Shown here: in pieces, positions 1-8,061 of the stretch
Layout: every line of letters begins with the position of its first letter
Position numbering within the stretch: position 1 is the first letter of the stretch
From: Armatimonas sp043757465
GTDB lineage: Bacteria > Armatimonadota > Armatimonadia > Armatimonadales > Armatimonadaceae
Length of the DNA: 64,000 nt
Direction: 5' to 3'
Assembly: GCF_043757465.1 (NCBI RefSeq)
Contig: NZ_JAYVPL010000023.1
Location: forward strand, 15,728 to 79,727
Position numbers and translations under genes: made by a program
The notes under the pieces: generated by a model
Told to the model about the DNA's origin: nothing
What the model saw: the letters and a program-made list of their open reading frames with translations, nothing else
Databases searched by the model: none

Positions 1-1
1 T

Positions 2-1153
2 GATGGTTTTAGTGGCGCCACCGACCTTCCCAAAGAGTGGAACGAAAAGAAAAATGTCCGCTGGAAAACCCCGGTTCCCGAACACGGCTGGTCGTCGCCC
101 GTAGTCTGGGAGAACCATATCTGGCTTACGGCAGCAACGGAAGACGGCAAAGAGCAGTTCGCCTTGTGTTTCGAGCGCACCACGGGGAAGCTACTGCAAC
201 GGATCTTGGTCTTCCAAAACCCTTCCCCTCAAGCTTTTCCACGAAGTAACAACACGTATGCGTCACCGTCACCCGTGATTGAGAAGGGTCGTGTCTATGT
301 GCATTTCGGGACATTTGGCACGGCCTGCATTGATACGCGTCGGTTTACTATCCTCTGGACGCGGCGTGACTTAAATTGTCAGCACGGGCAAGGTCCCGGT
401 TCATCGCCCTTGCTTTTTCAAGATAAACTGATCCTGACCTACGATGGGATGGATGTACAGTACTTAGTTGCCCTGGAGGCGAAGACGGGCAAGACACTAT
501 GGAAGACCCCTCGCAATACGCGGTTTAGCAACAGTGACGGTGATCTGCACAAAGCCTACACAACCCCCTACCTCCTGAAACGAGGCAGCCAACAGGAGCT
601 AGTGAGTGTGGGTGCCAGTGCGGCCTGTGGGTACGATCCTGGATCTGGCAAAGAGCTCTGGCGTATCCCCCACCCTGGCTTCTCGAACGCATCCAGGCCC
701 ATCTCCGGCAACGGACTCCTGTTCTTAAACACGGGCTTCAATCGCCCGGAGCTCTGGGCAGTCAAGCTGGATCGCCCGGACGGTCCGACGCCCGATGACG
801 TTGTTTGGCGCTACACCAAAGGTGTTCCCAATCTGAGCTCGCCGCTTCTGCTGGAGGATCTTCTCTACTTCGTTGCCGACTCCGAGGTGCTCACGTGCCT
901 AGAGGCTGCAACGGGAAAAGAAGTCTATAAGGAGCGCATCGGGGGGCGTTTTTACGCGTCGCCGGTCTATGCCGGAGGGCTAATCTATTTATTTAACGAG
1001 CGTGGCAAGGCTTGGATTGTTAAGCCAGGTCGAACCCTTAACACGGTCGCGCAGAATGAGCTTGAAATGGGGTGCCATGCCTCGCCAGCTCTCTGCGGGA
1101 AAGCGCTCTATGTTCGAACCAGTACACATCTGTACTGTTTAGAGCGTGTCTGA
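2..1153 (+). CDS. PQQ-like beta-propeller repeat protein (5' partial)
   Basis: The open frame runs from the window edge (base 2) to TGA at 1151, so the true start lies upstream; the first in-frame start-like codon (TTG 164) is internal. The translation carries WD/PQQ-type propeller repeats: several blades have a G-K-x-L-W/Y strand followed by SSPL or ASP motifs (SSPVVW, SSPLLF, GKTLW, GKELW, SSPLLL, ASPVYAGGLIY, ASPALCGKALYV). These repeats match the PQQ-binding-like family, usually a periplasmic or secreted propeller; cofactor binding cannot be shown here. The last 15 nt overlap the 3' end of convergent ispD. The N-terminus, and so any signal peptide, is outside the window. Confidence 0.85.
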   Translation, partial: DGFSGATDLPKEWNEKKNVRWKTPVPEHGWSSPVVWENHIWLTAATEDGKEQFALCFERTTGKLLQRILVFQNPSPQAFPRSNNTYASPSPVIEKGRVYVHFGTFGTACIDTRRFTILWTRRDLNCQHGQGPGSSPLLFQDKLILTYDGMDVQYLVALEAKTGKTLWKTPRNTRFSNSDGDLHKAYTTPYLLKRGSQQELVSVGASAACGYDPGSGKELWRIPHPGFSNASRPISGNGLLFLNTGFNRPELWAVKLDRPDGPTPDDVVWRYTKGVPNLSSPLLLEDLLYFVADSEVLTCLEAATGKEVYKERIGGRFYASPVYAGGLIYLFNERGKAWIVKPGRTLNTVAQNELEMGCHASPALCGKALYVRTSTHLYCLERV

Positions 1154-1849
1154 CACGGTGGGGAGCTTTAGGGTGGCGCGGGCCGTGAGGAGTGCAATGG
1201 CAATCACGAGATCTTCTGGGTAGGTAATCTTCGGGTTCGGCGCGGTGCTCTCCATCAGGTGGACGGTACGCCCAAGCCGCCGCAAGAGGCTTGCATCATC
1301 GGTAGTAACAAAGCCTTCGGAGCGCGCTGAGAGGTGGGCGCGTCTGAGTAAGTCGGTCAGAAATCCCTGAGGTGTCTCCACAGCAACGAGATCGGCCCTC
1401 TCGACGAGTTCCCCACTGCGGCGGATCAGTGTGTCCGTAACGGGCCGAACGAGAGTCATGAGCTGGTGGCTACGTGCGGTGCCAACGCATTCAGAGATCA
1501 GCTCAGGGGTGATGCAGCACCGTGCCGCGTCGTGGACGAGCACGTACTCGGTCGTAACGGCATCCAAGCCCCGTCGGACACTCTCCTGGCGCGTGCTACC
1601 GCCAAGCACCACCGCTTGCAGCTTCCCGCCTGCGTACCGCTCGCCCAGCTCCCAGAGCAAATCGCTCTCCCCTTCATTGGCCACCAGAACAATGCGGGCG
1701 ATATCGGTACACTGCCCAAAGGCATCTAGAGTCCAGCCAAGCAAGGGGCGGCCCAGAAGATCGGTGAATATCTTATTCTGCTCCGCTCCAAAGCGCCCAC
1801 CATGCCCGGCAGCGGGGATGAGGGCAGTGACAGCAGGTTGGGATCGCAT
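1139..1849 (-). CDS. ispD: 2-C-methyl-D-erythritol 4-phosphate cytidylyltransferase
   Basis: A 236-aa protein, the usual IspD length. It joins CTP to MEP in the non-mevalonate isoprenoid pathway. The N-terminal nucleotide-binding motif IPAAGHGGRFGAEQNKIF (residues about 11-28, with the glycine-rich loop, R and K) is clear, and VHDAARCCI matches the conserved DAAR segment that follows in IspD. TTDDASL and a C-terminal NPKITYPEDL segment also fit. It lies 9 nt downstream of the PIN/TRAM gene on the same strand, the same yacL-ispD order known from Firmicutes, so it is probably co-transcribed. Its 3' end overlaps the propeller gene. Confidence 0.95.
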   Translation of the reverse strand: MRSQPAVTALIPAAGHGGRFGAEQNKIFTDLLGRPLLGWTLDAFGQCTDIARIVLVANEGESDLLWELGERYAGGKLQAVVLGGSTRQESVRRGLDAVTTEYVLVHDAARCCITPELISECVGTARSHQLMTLVRPVTDTLIRRSGELVERADLVAVETPQGFLTDLLRRAHLSARSEGFVTTDDASLLRRLGRTVHLMESTAPNPKITYPEDLVIAIALLTARATLKLPTVSDTL

Positions 1850-1858
1850 CGGCTCTTT

Positions 1859-3019
1859 CTAGGAACGCTGGGCCCGGATCGGGGTACGAGGGCCGCGCGT
1901 GTAGGGACGAATATTCCGGTCGTAGTCCGCCCCGCCGTCGTCATCGCGCAAGTGGGCGAAGATCATCTTACCCGCCGTCGTTTGCAGGAGCGAGGAGACA
2001 ATTACCTCAACTGTCTCTCCCACCACTTTACGGCCCCCTTCAATGACGATCATCGTGCCGTCGTCGAGATACCCAATCCCTTGATTCTGCTCACGCCCCT
2101 CGCGTACTACAGCGACTCGCATCTCCTCGCCGGGCAGGACAATTGGCTTCAGAGCATTAGCAAGCTCATTGATATTCAAAACGGGGACACCCTGTAGCTC
2201 CGCCACTTTATTCAGGTTGAAGTCGTTTGTCACGAGTGTGCCATCGAGCGCCTTTGCGAGCTTCACCAGCCGGGAATCCACTTCCTCTTTTTCGGGTGCG
2301 AGCTTATCATAGCTCCGCACCACAAGCGTTAGCTCTTTCTGCATCTGGTTGAGAATATCCAGCCCACGACGGCCTCGTGCCCGTTTGAGACCATCTGACG
2401 AATCAGCGATATGTTGCAGCTCATCGAGGACAAATCCAGGAATATAGATCGTCCCTTCCACAAATCCCGCCCGCGCAATATCTGCTATCCGACCGTCAAT
2501 GATGACATTCGTATCCAGAATCTTAAAAGTCGCGTGCTGAAGCTTGTTTTCCTCTTCCGCCTCCTTGGTCTGTGGCGGCATATAGAAGTGCAACTCCTCC
2601 TTCATCGAGAATGCAGCGGATGTGGTCAGGTAGCTTAAAATAACTCCTGTAATAAGCACGACTGCTACGGCTGCCAGTGTGTTGTGATCCAACGCACGGA
2701 AGATCACCACCGAAATCGCAGCCGTCAGGAATATTCCCATCGTGAGTCCAGCACCAATGGCGACCTTGTCACGTGTGGACATCTTGCGCATCTGGTCGCC
2801 CAGGCTCTCGATCTTACGAAAGATAAAGCGCCCCAAGGCAAAGCCAAAAATCACGCTAGAGAGTCCAAAAACGACCCAGTAAACCCAGCGTTGATTTTCA
2901 GTCAGCAAGTTTTTTGCACGAAGAAAATCGAAGACCAGATTAGAGGCATACCAACCCACTCCAACCGCTAAACTAACGAGAAGAGCGGTGAAAGTCAAAC
3001 GCCAAATTTTATTATTCAT
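1859..3019 (-). CDS. PIN/TRAM-domain membrane protein (YacL-like)
   Basis: This 386-aa protein has four predicted membrane segments (about 8-31, 45-68, 85-107, 112-136), a PIN ribonuclease-like domain (about 165-288) and a C-terminal TRAM domain (about 295-358). The PIN acidic set is visible: ILDTNVIIDGR (D169, D175), LDEL (E200), DSRL (D248) and TNDFN (D266). This is the YacL architecture, thought to be a membrane-anchored RNase-type protein; its substrate is not established. A good Shine-Dalgarno sequence, AAGGAG, precedes the ATG. It heads an operon with ispD. Confidence 0.92.
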   Translation of the reverse strand: MNNKIWRLTFTALLVSLAVGVGWYASNLVFDFLRAKNLLTENQRWVYWVVFGLSSVIFGFALGRFIFRKIESLGDQMRKMSTRDKVAIGAGLTMGIFLTAAISVVIFRALDHNTLAAVAVVLITGVILSYLTTSAAFSMKEELHFYMPPQTKEAEEENKLQHATFKILDTNVIIDGRIADIARAGFVEGTIYIPGFVLDELQHIADSSDGLKRARGRRGLDILNQMQKELTLVVRSYDKLAPEKEEVDSRLVKLAKALDGTLVTNDFNLNKVAELQGVPVLNINELANALKPIVLPGEEMRVAVVREGREQNQGIGYLDDGTMIVIEGGRKVVGETVEVIVSSLLQTTAGKMIFAHLRDDDGGADYDRNIRPYTRGPRTPIRAQRS

Positions 3020-3051
3020 AGTGTGTCTCCTTCTGGTACGATTGGGTTTGC

Positions 3052-3462
3052 TTAGCTGTTCCCGCTTTTAGCAATGCGAATCCGTGCTTGAGCCCGGCGC
3101 ATGCTTTCCATTATCTCCGTGCGGTCAATACTCTCGGCGCTGCTTAGCAACTCGCGTGCCCGTATCAGAGAGGCTTCCGCGCGGCTCACATCTATCTCGT
3201 CGTCAAACTCAGCCGTGTTTGCTAAAACCGAGACTTTAGTCTTGGCGACATCAAGAAACCCGCCTGCAACAACCAGTTGTCGTGTGGTGCCGTCGGCCAG
3301 ACGGACGACACACTCACCAACACCAAGCTCCGCCAGTAAGGGGGCATGTCCTGCGAGAATTCCAAGGCTTCCCTCAACCGAGGGCACCTGGACAGAGGTC
3401 ACGTCTCCAGAAAGCACCGTTTTCTCTGGTGTGACGATATTTAAATTGAAAGTCGCTGCCAA
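3052..3462 (-). CDS. atpC: F1F0 ATP synthase epsilon subunit
   Basis: A 136-aa protein with the typical epsilon-subunit beta-sandwich: FNLNIVTPEKTVLSGDVTSV near the start, then GSLGILAGHAPLLAELG and VAGGFLDV, followed by a C-terminal helical hairpin rich in Ala/Arg (residues about 85-136). The start appears to be TTG at 3462, with AAGGA 8 nt upstream. The subunit couples rotation to catalysis and inhibits ATP hydrolysis. No other atp gene is beside it: upstream is a divergent glycosyltransferase and downstream the yacL-ispD pair, so it is detached from the main ATP synthase operon. Confidence 0.93.
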   Translation of the reverse strand: MAATFNLNIVTPEKTVLSGDVTSVQVPSVEGSLGILAGHAPLLAELGVGECVVRLADGTTRQLVVAGGFLDVAKTKVSVLANTAEFDDEIDVSRAEASLIRARELLSSAESIDRTEIMESMRRAQARIRIAKSGNS

Positions 3463-3596
3463 ATTTTCTATCCTTAAACTCTCCCACGGAGAGCGTACTC
3501 GGTTCTCATTGTACCACTCTCACTGCCGCTCAACAGAGTCCATTTGGTAGAGTCGCTCCCCATTCGGCATAAATATTGCCATAGAACCTACCGATT

Positions 3597-4712
3597 ATGG
3601 CACTGGTGGGAATACAACGAAATGCTCCGCGCATCGGCTTCGTCTTCTCGACAGAAGTGGGACTAAAGACACAGTACCAGAACTGGCGTGAGGCTCTCAC
3701 ACGCCTCGCTCCACCTCTCGATCCTCGTTGGATTGTTATTGACTGGTACCGGCCTGGGGGCGTACTGGAGCGTCTTCCACTTCTGCCCGGTTCCTGGAAG
3801 GCGCGCTTGCGCTCGCAGCAGCAGCTCAGCGCCGGGCTACAGAGTGGGCCGTTCGATGGTCTTCTGATCGGTGCCCCCGCAATTACCTATAACCGACGAA
3901 AACTCCTGAGGCAGCAGCCGTATTTTGTCGCGATTGACTGTACCCCTAAACAGCTCACTGCGTTTGGGGATTGCTACGGGAAGACCCCCAGCACGTTCGT
4001 CCCCTACGAACGCTGGAAGGAGCGGGCACGCCGCGACTTCTACCAGAATGCCCGCCTTCTTTTTCCCTGGTCACACTGGGCCGCCCAGAGCATGATCCAC
4101 GACTACGGCGCTGATCCCGCACAAGTCGAGGTGGTTCCGCCTGGTATCAACTTAGACCTCTGGCAGACGGAGCCGCGATCTCTTACCGACGATATCCATA
4201 TCCTTTTTGTGGGGGGAGATTTTGTCCGCAAGGGGGGCGACTTACTCCTGGACTGGGCACACCAGACTCGCAAGCGTAACTGGCACTTGCACCTGGTCAC
4301 CCGAGACCCTGTTCCTACCACCCATCCTAATGTTCATATCTACCATGGGCTTGGCCCCAACCATCCGGATCTCATCGCGCTGTACCGTAAAGCGCAGCTC
4401 TTTGTGATACCCACTCGGTGCGATTGTTACTCTCTGGCGGGCCTAGAGGCAATCGCCTCTGGATTGCCTGTCCTACTCAGTCAGGTCGGTGGAACCGGAG
4501 ATATAATTCGCGATGGGGAGACGGGCTACTTACTCCCGCCAGGTGACTACGATGCACTGGTGGATCGGCTGGAGTTTCTGCTGAGTAACCCACAACATCT
4601 TGGGCCAATGGGCATTGCAGCCCGCCACGATGCGGAGGAGCGCTACGATGTGGAGAAAAATGTAGGGCGGATACTAGCACGTATGGAGCAGGAACTTTCT
4701 AAAGCATCTTGA
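3597..4712 (+). CDS. GT4-type glycosyltransferase
   Basis: This 371-aa protein has a GT-B fold layout. The C-terminal Rossmann half includes VVPPGINLDLW, ILFVGGDFVRKGGDLLL and the donor-binding region FVIPTRCDCYSLAGLEAIASGLPVL, followed by GGTGDIIRDGETGYLLPPGD. The usual E-x7-E motif appears as a D/S-L-A-G-L-E variant near residue 280. It probably transfers a sugar from a nucleotide-sugar donor in the cytoplasm; the acceptor cannot be told. It is a single gene, divergent from atpC, and its last 14 nt overlap the degenerate FKBP gene. Confidence 0.88.
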   Translation: MALVGIQRNAPRIGFVFSTEVGLKTQYQNWREALTRLAPPLDPRWIVIDWYRPGGVLERLPLLPGSWKARLRSQQQLSAGLQSGPFDGLLIGAPAITYNRRKLLRQQPYFVAIDCTPKQLTAFGDCYGKTPSTFVPYERWKERARRDFYQNARLLFPWSHWAAQSMIHDYGADPAQVEVVPPGINLDLWQTEPRSLTDDIHILFVGGDFVRKGGDLLLDWAHQTRKRNWHLHLVTRDPVPTTHPNVHIYHGLGPNHPDLIALYRKAQLFVIPTRCDCYSLAGLEAIASGLPVLLSQVGGTGDIIRDGETGYLLPPGDYDALVDRLEFLLSNPQHLGPMGIAARHDAEERYDVEKNVGRILARMEQELSKAS

Positions 4713-5265
4713 CAAGTTCCACTTCAAGCTCCGCTAGTTTTCGCTTCCCTCCAACACGCATTCCTCGCACTGCCTTATCGAGTGTTTCACTGACATCGCT
4801 TGTGCCGAGCATAAATATTTCAGGAAGCTCAGATGGCTTGTTCGCACTGTAGTGAACCACGACGGTCTGCCCAAGCTGTGCCTCCTGACCGGTACCAACC
4901 ACCACATCCACAGGCGCACTTGTGTCTAATGCAGTCGCCACAGGCCCCGGCGTGGGCGACGGGCTCATCAGTGGCTGCGGGGGTGGGCTGGGAGTTGTCG
5001 GTTGCGGTGGCGAACTGGGTTCAAAAACCGACGGCGGGGTGGCCCCTGGTGGCTTAGGGATCCAGCGATTCAGCGCGGGATATTTGGCCACGACCTGCGT
5101 ACGGCTCCACGCGAGCCCACAGTTCAGGTGATTGGGTGCCCACTTGCGTGCGAGCCAGAGGCTCCCTCCCAGGAGTAGAAGCAGCACCACCAGGCAGCCA
5201 CAACAGCCACCTTTACCGCGCTTTTTCCGCTTGAGAGTTCCTGTGGACGTAGGCGACGTAGACAA
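4699..5265 (-). CDS. Degenerate FKBP-like membrane protein with proline-rich linker
   Basis: This 188-aa protein starts at TTG 5265, 3 nt after the upstream FKBP stop. It has a basic N-terminus, a membrane anchor (about 24-41), a long Pro/Ser/Thr linker (about 70-110) and a remnant FKBP fold. VVGTGQEAQLGQTVVVHYS and GMRVGGKRKL align with its neighbours, but the FDSS loop, the aromatic active-site positions and the GYG...IPP segment are missing; after GGKRKL it goes straight to the final strand. FKBPs catalyse prolyl cis-trans isomerisation; the missing residues make activity unlikely. It is the last gene of a four-FKBP run. Confidence 0.75.
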   Translation of the reverse strand: MSTSPTSTGTLKRKKRGKGGCCGCLVVLLLLLGGSLWLARKWAPNHLNCGLAWSRTQVVAKYPALNRWIPKPPGATPPSVFEPSSPPQPTTPSPPPQPLMSPSPTPGPVATALDTSAPVDVVVGTGQEAQLGQTVVVHYSANKPSELPEIFMLGTSDVSETLDKAVRGMRVGGKRKLAELEVELVKML

Positions 5266-5268
5266 GAG

Positions 5269-5832
5269 CTACTTCACTTTCAGGAGCTCGATTTCAAAAA
5301 CGAGTGTCGCTCCCGGAGGGATCGTCCCCTGCCCCGTCTCCCCGTAGCCTAGAGCTGCCGGAATGACGAGCTTGCGTTTGCCGCCCACTTTCATCCCAGG
5401 AAGCCCTTCGTTCCAACCTGCAACTACCTGGCCGGGTAGTGAGAAGGAATACGGCTCATTATTATGATCCGCCGAGGAATCAAACTTGGTACCATCGGTG
5501 AGCCAGCCCGTGTAGAGGACATCCACAGTAGTGCCGTCCTTGGCTTCTTTCCCAGCTCCGACGACCAGATCTTCGTACTTGAGACCCGACTTTGTCGTCA
5601 CAGCCTTGGGCCCGAGCTTGGCTTTTTCCCCATTGGCTAGCGCCTCGTCCGCCGTTTTCTTCCCGAAGGCTTCTTTACGGTTGGTCGCCTCCGCAGTGAC
5701 GGACGCCGGATTCGGCGTTGCCTCGACGGGCACGGGGGGCTCTTTGGGAGCAAAAAATTTCCCGACGATAAACAAAGCGACAAAGATGCCCAAGACAATC
5801 ACAATGGGCTTGATAAAAGGATTACGATTCAT
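5269..5832 (-). CDS. Membrane-anchored FKBP-type peptidyl-prolyl isomerase
   Basis: A 187-aa protein with one N-terminal membrane segment (about 8-26), a linker, and a complete FKBP domain in the last 110 residues. YEDLVVGAGKEAKDGTTVDV, LTDGTKFDSS, PGQVVAGWNEGLPGMKVGGK and GYGETGQGTIPPGATLVFEI hold all the usual active-site positions (including the W of AGW and the Y of GYG). It probably folds proteins outside the membrane. It sits 6 nt downstream of the Ig-repeat FKBP lipoprotein gene and 3 nt upstream of the degenerate copy. Confidence 0.93.
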   Translation of the reverse strand: MNRNPFIKPIVIVLGIFVALFIVGKFFAPKEPPVPVEATPNPASVTAEATNRKEAFGKKTADEALANGEKAKLGPKAVTTKSGLKYEDLVVGAGKEAKDGTTVDVLYTGWLTDGTKFDSSADHNNEPYSFSLPGQVVAGWNEGLPGMKVGGKRKLVIPAALGYGETGQGTIPPGATLVFEIELLKVK

Positions 5833-5838
5833 AGCGGT

Positions 5839-7377
5839 TTACGAGTTTACCTCCAGGAGCTCAAGATCAAAAATCAACGTGCTGTTGGGCGGGATGCTTG
5901 CGCCCTGGCCCGCTGCACCATAACCAAGTTCCGAGGGGATGATCAACAAGCGTTTGCCGCCCACTTTCATCGTGGAGATCCCCTCCTCGAAGCCCTTGAT
6001 CACCTGGCTTGCCCCCAGCTTAACACTAAAAGGAGTGCGCCCTGGATTCAGCGACGAGTCGAAGATCGTGCCGTTGAGCAAGGCCCCCGTGTAGTTCACC
6101 ACCGCCGTCTGGCCGTTCGAGGGCACCACCCCAGCTCCCACCGTTTTCTCAATGTACTTCAACCCACTGGGCTTTGTCACGACGTCCCCGACAAAGACTG
6201 CCTGCGACTCGCTGGTGCTGCCTGCGACACTGACACGAACGACAGCATAGCCTGCTACAGCTCCTGTTGCCGCTCCTGCACTGGTGAGAGTCAGCGACTC
6301 GCTACCTCGTGTGATGCTGAAGCTAGCGCCCCCCGTCCCTAACGGAATCGCATTGCCTCCACTGTCTTTTACCGTGACGGTGAGGTTTTTCGTTTCCGCA
6401 ACCTTAACCCCTTGCTCAGCAGGGATGGATAGGGTAAAGCTTCCGTTTGGCAGGATATTGACCGTGGTTTCTGCGCTCTCCAAGCCCGGTATTTTCGCCT
6501 TGAGCTTGAGGACACCGACTTTTGACGCTGTGATGTTCCCGGTGTTGTCAATGCTGGCCGTATCCCCACCGCTGGTTACCTCGAAGGTACGCTGGGCAGG
6601 GTCGTAGCTTATCGGGTTACCATCCGCATCGGTAAAGCTGAAGTCGAGCTGCTTGCTCTCGCCGAGCTTGACGCTCTGACCTGCCCCAATGACAGCCGTC
6701 GCAGTGCCCGGTGCCCGGACTTCGATCTCGAAGGACGCGCTGGTCTTTGCATCAAGAGCCGCCTGCACCCGCGCTACCCCTACTGCCTTAGCAGTGAGCT
6801 TGCCATCGGGTGTCAGACTGACCACCTCGCTCCCACTGAGCACGGTATAGGTCGCTGAGCCTGTGGAGATCGCGACGCTCGCCCCGTTACCATCCGTCGC
6901 CGAGAGGCCCAGGTCGGTGCTCTGTCCCACGATGATCCGTGCCGGGCTCGTAATTGCAACTGTCTGCACCTTGCCTACCAGCAGGACATCTCCCGCCCCG
7001 GTACCATCGCTTGCAAGATTAACGGTCTTGCTCGCCGTTCCAACCACCGCACCACTGCCGTTCTTGCCCGCATAGAATGTCACGTTCAGCACGTTTGGCC
7101 CCGGTGCCACGTTGGTGGGCGAGGCGTAGCTCTGGGTGTAGCCGGCGGAATCATCGTTGCGGTTGGTCGCGGGAAAGGCTCCCTGTTTCAGCGAGACAAC
7201 GGCGGAGAGCGCGGACGACGGCGCACTTAGGCTCCGGCTCCGTGCCGCCCACACGATATCTAGCTTGACAGGAGTCGTGGCCGCTGACACACTGGTACTA
7301 TCACCACCGCCGCAGCCACTGAGCACCGAGAAAGGGAGCGCGGCTAGAAGAGCCGCCAGGAAGAGAGGTTGTCGCAT
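5839..7377 (-). CDS. Lipoprotein with Ig-like (BIG2) repeats and C-terminal FKBP domain
   Basis: This 512-aa protein starts with a lipoprotein signal ending at VLSGC (lipidated Cys22). The middle holds repeated bacterial Ig-like modules, seen as GKLTAKAVGVARVQA, GNITASKVGVLKLKAK and similar strands. The last 105 residues are a full FKBP domain (GLKYIEKTVGAG, NGTIFDSS, VIKGFEEGISTMKVGGKR, GYGAAGQGASIPPNSTLIFD). It is probably a surface or outer-membrane prolyl isomerase carried on an Ig stalk. A TAAAAT box 6 nt before the ATG overlaps the stop codon of the preceding FKBP gene, so it may also be made from its own leaderless transcript. Confidence 0.92.
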   Translation of the reverse strand: MRQPLFLAALLAALPFSVLSGCGGGDSTSVSAATTPVKLDIVWAARSRSLSAPSSALSAVVSLKQGAFPATNRNDDSAGYTQSYASPTNVAPGPNVLNVTFYAGKNGSGAVVGTASKTVNLASDGTGAGDVLLVGKVQTVAITSPARIIVGQSTDLGLSATDGNGASVAISTGSATYTVLSGSEVVSLTPDGKLTAKAVGVARVQAALDAKTSASFEIEVRAPGTATAVIGAGQSVKLGESKQLDFSFTDADGNPISYDPAQRTFEVTSGGDTASIDNTGNITASKVGVLKLKAKIPGLESAETTVNILPNGSFTLSIPAEQGVKVAETKNLTVTVKDSGGNAIPLGTGGASFSITRGSESLTLTSAGAATGAVAGYAVVRVSVAGSTSESQAVFVGDVVTKPSGLKYIEKTVGAGVVPSNGQTAVVNYTGALLNGTIFDSSLNPGRTPFSVKLGASQVIKGFEEGISTMKVGGKRLLIIPSELGYGAAGQGASIPPNSTLIFDLELLEVNS

Positions 7378-7381
7378 CAGC

Positions 7382-7726
7382 CTATTTTACCGCGAGTAAT
7401 TCGACATCGAAAATAAGAGTTGCATTCGGCGGGATCACGCCACCTGCACCCCGCGCACCGTACGCAAGATCACTCGGGATCGTCAGGGTACGTCGCCCTC
7501 CGACTTTCATGCCCGCCACGCCTTCGTCCCAGCCCTTGATCACCATCCCAACTCCCAGCGTAAAGACAAATGGTTGGTTTCGATCCCGTGAGGAGTCAAA
7601 CTTGCTGCCATCGAGTAGCGTGCCCGTGTAGTGCACGGAAACCCCGCGCCCCACGACAGGAGCGTCACCCTCACCAACGACGATATCTTCATATTGCAGG
7701 CCAGAGGCCGTAGTCACAGTTGCCAT
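7382..7726 (-). CDS. FKBP-type peptidyl-prolyl cis-trans isomerase
   Basis: A 114-aa stand-alone FKBP domain with no signal peptide, so probably cytoplasmic. Motifs: GLQYEDIVVGEGD, LLDGSKFDSSRDRNQPF, MVIKGWDEGVAGMKVGGRR and YGARGAGGVIPPNATLIFD. I chose the ATG at 7726 because the FKBP homology begins there (MATVTTASGLQYED) and a TAAACT -10 box lies 7 nt upstream; an extension to 7858 would overlap the divergent gene and carries no family features. It is the first of four consecutive FKBP genes. Confidence 0.94.
   Translation of the reverse strand: MATVTTASGLQYEDIVVGEGDAPVVGRGVSVHYTGTLLDGSKFDSSRDRNQPFVFTLGVGMVIKGWDEGVAGMKVGGRRTLTIPSDLAYGARGAGGVIPPNATLIFDVELLAVK
7384..7389 (-). promoter_or_regulatory. 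-10 box of probable leaderless promoter
   Basis: TAAAAT on the minus strand ends 6 nt before the ATG at 7377, so transcription would start at or next to the start codon. The box overlaps the TAG stop of the upstream FKBP gene. Confidence 0.55.
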
Positions 7727-7733
7727 GCCTTCC

Positions 7734-7739
7734 AGTTTA
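7734..7739 (-). promoter_or_regulatory. -10 box of probable leaderless promoter
   Basis: TAAACT on the minus strand, 7 nt before the ATG at 7726 of the first FKBP gene. It fits the window-wide TANNNT-(5 to 7)-ATG pattern and supports that start. Confidence 0.5.
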
Positions 7740-7776
7740 CCAGAGCAACCCGCAGAACGTGGTATACCCTGGGGTA

Positions 7777-8061
7777 ATGCCTCCGGAAAAGCTACTTTCT
7801 TACCTACTGGAAACCGCTCAAGACCTGCTGGACACGGCAACCTACGAGAGCCAGACACATAAAGCCGCAGTAATTGTTCACTGGCTCGCCGGTTTGCTGG
7901 AGTCTATTGCGCCCGAGACCACCCCTTTGCTGCTTGCAATCTCCAATCCGGTGACCCATGAGGCGCTGGAAGAGATCACGAGCGAGGCACTCCTGGAGAT
8001 CCGCTTGCGCCTCCCCGACGGTTCGGAGCTGTTTGGCAGTGCGCTACTGCTGCGCCGCTAG
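7777..8061 (+). CDS. Hypothetical protein, 94 aa
   Basis: I do not recognise this family. The start at ATG 7777 (MPPEKLLSYLLE) leaves a 50-bp gap to the divergent FKBP gene; an earlier start at 7720 would overlap that gene. The product is soluble, leucine-rich and mostly helical (LLSYLLETAQDLLDTA, AAVIVHWLAGLLESI), ending in short predicted strands with an IRLRLPDGSELFGSALLLRR tail. It contains no Cys and no visible catalytic motif. Its last 18 nt overlap the 3' end of the histidine kinase gene. Confidence 0.6.
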   Translation: MPPEKLLSYLLETAQDLLDTATYESQTHKAAVIVHWLAGLLESIAPETTPLLLAISNPVTHEALEEITSEALLEIRLRLPDGSELFGSALLLRR

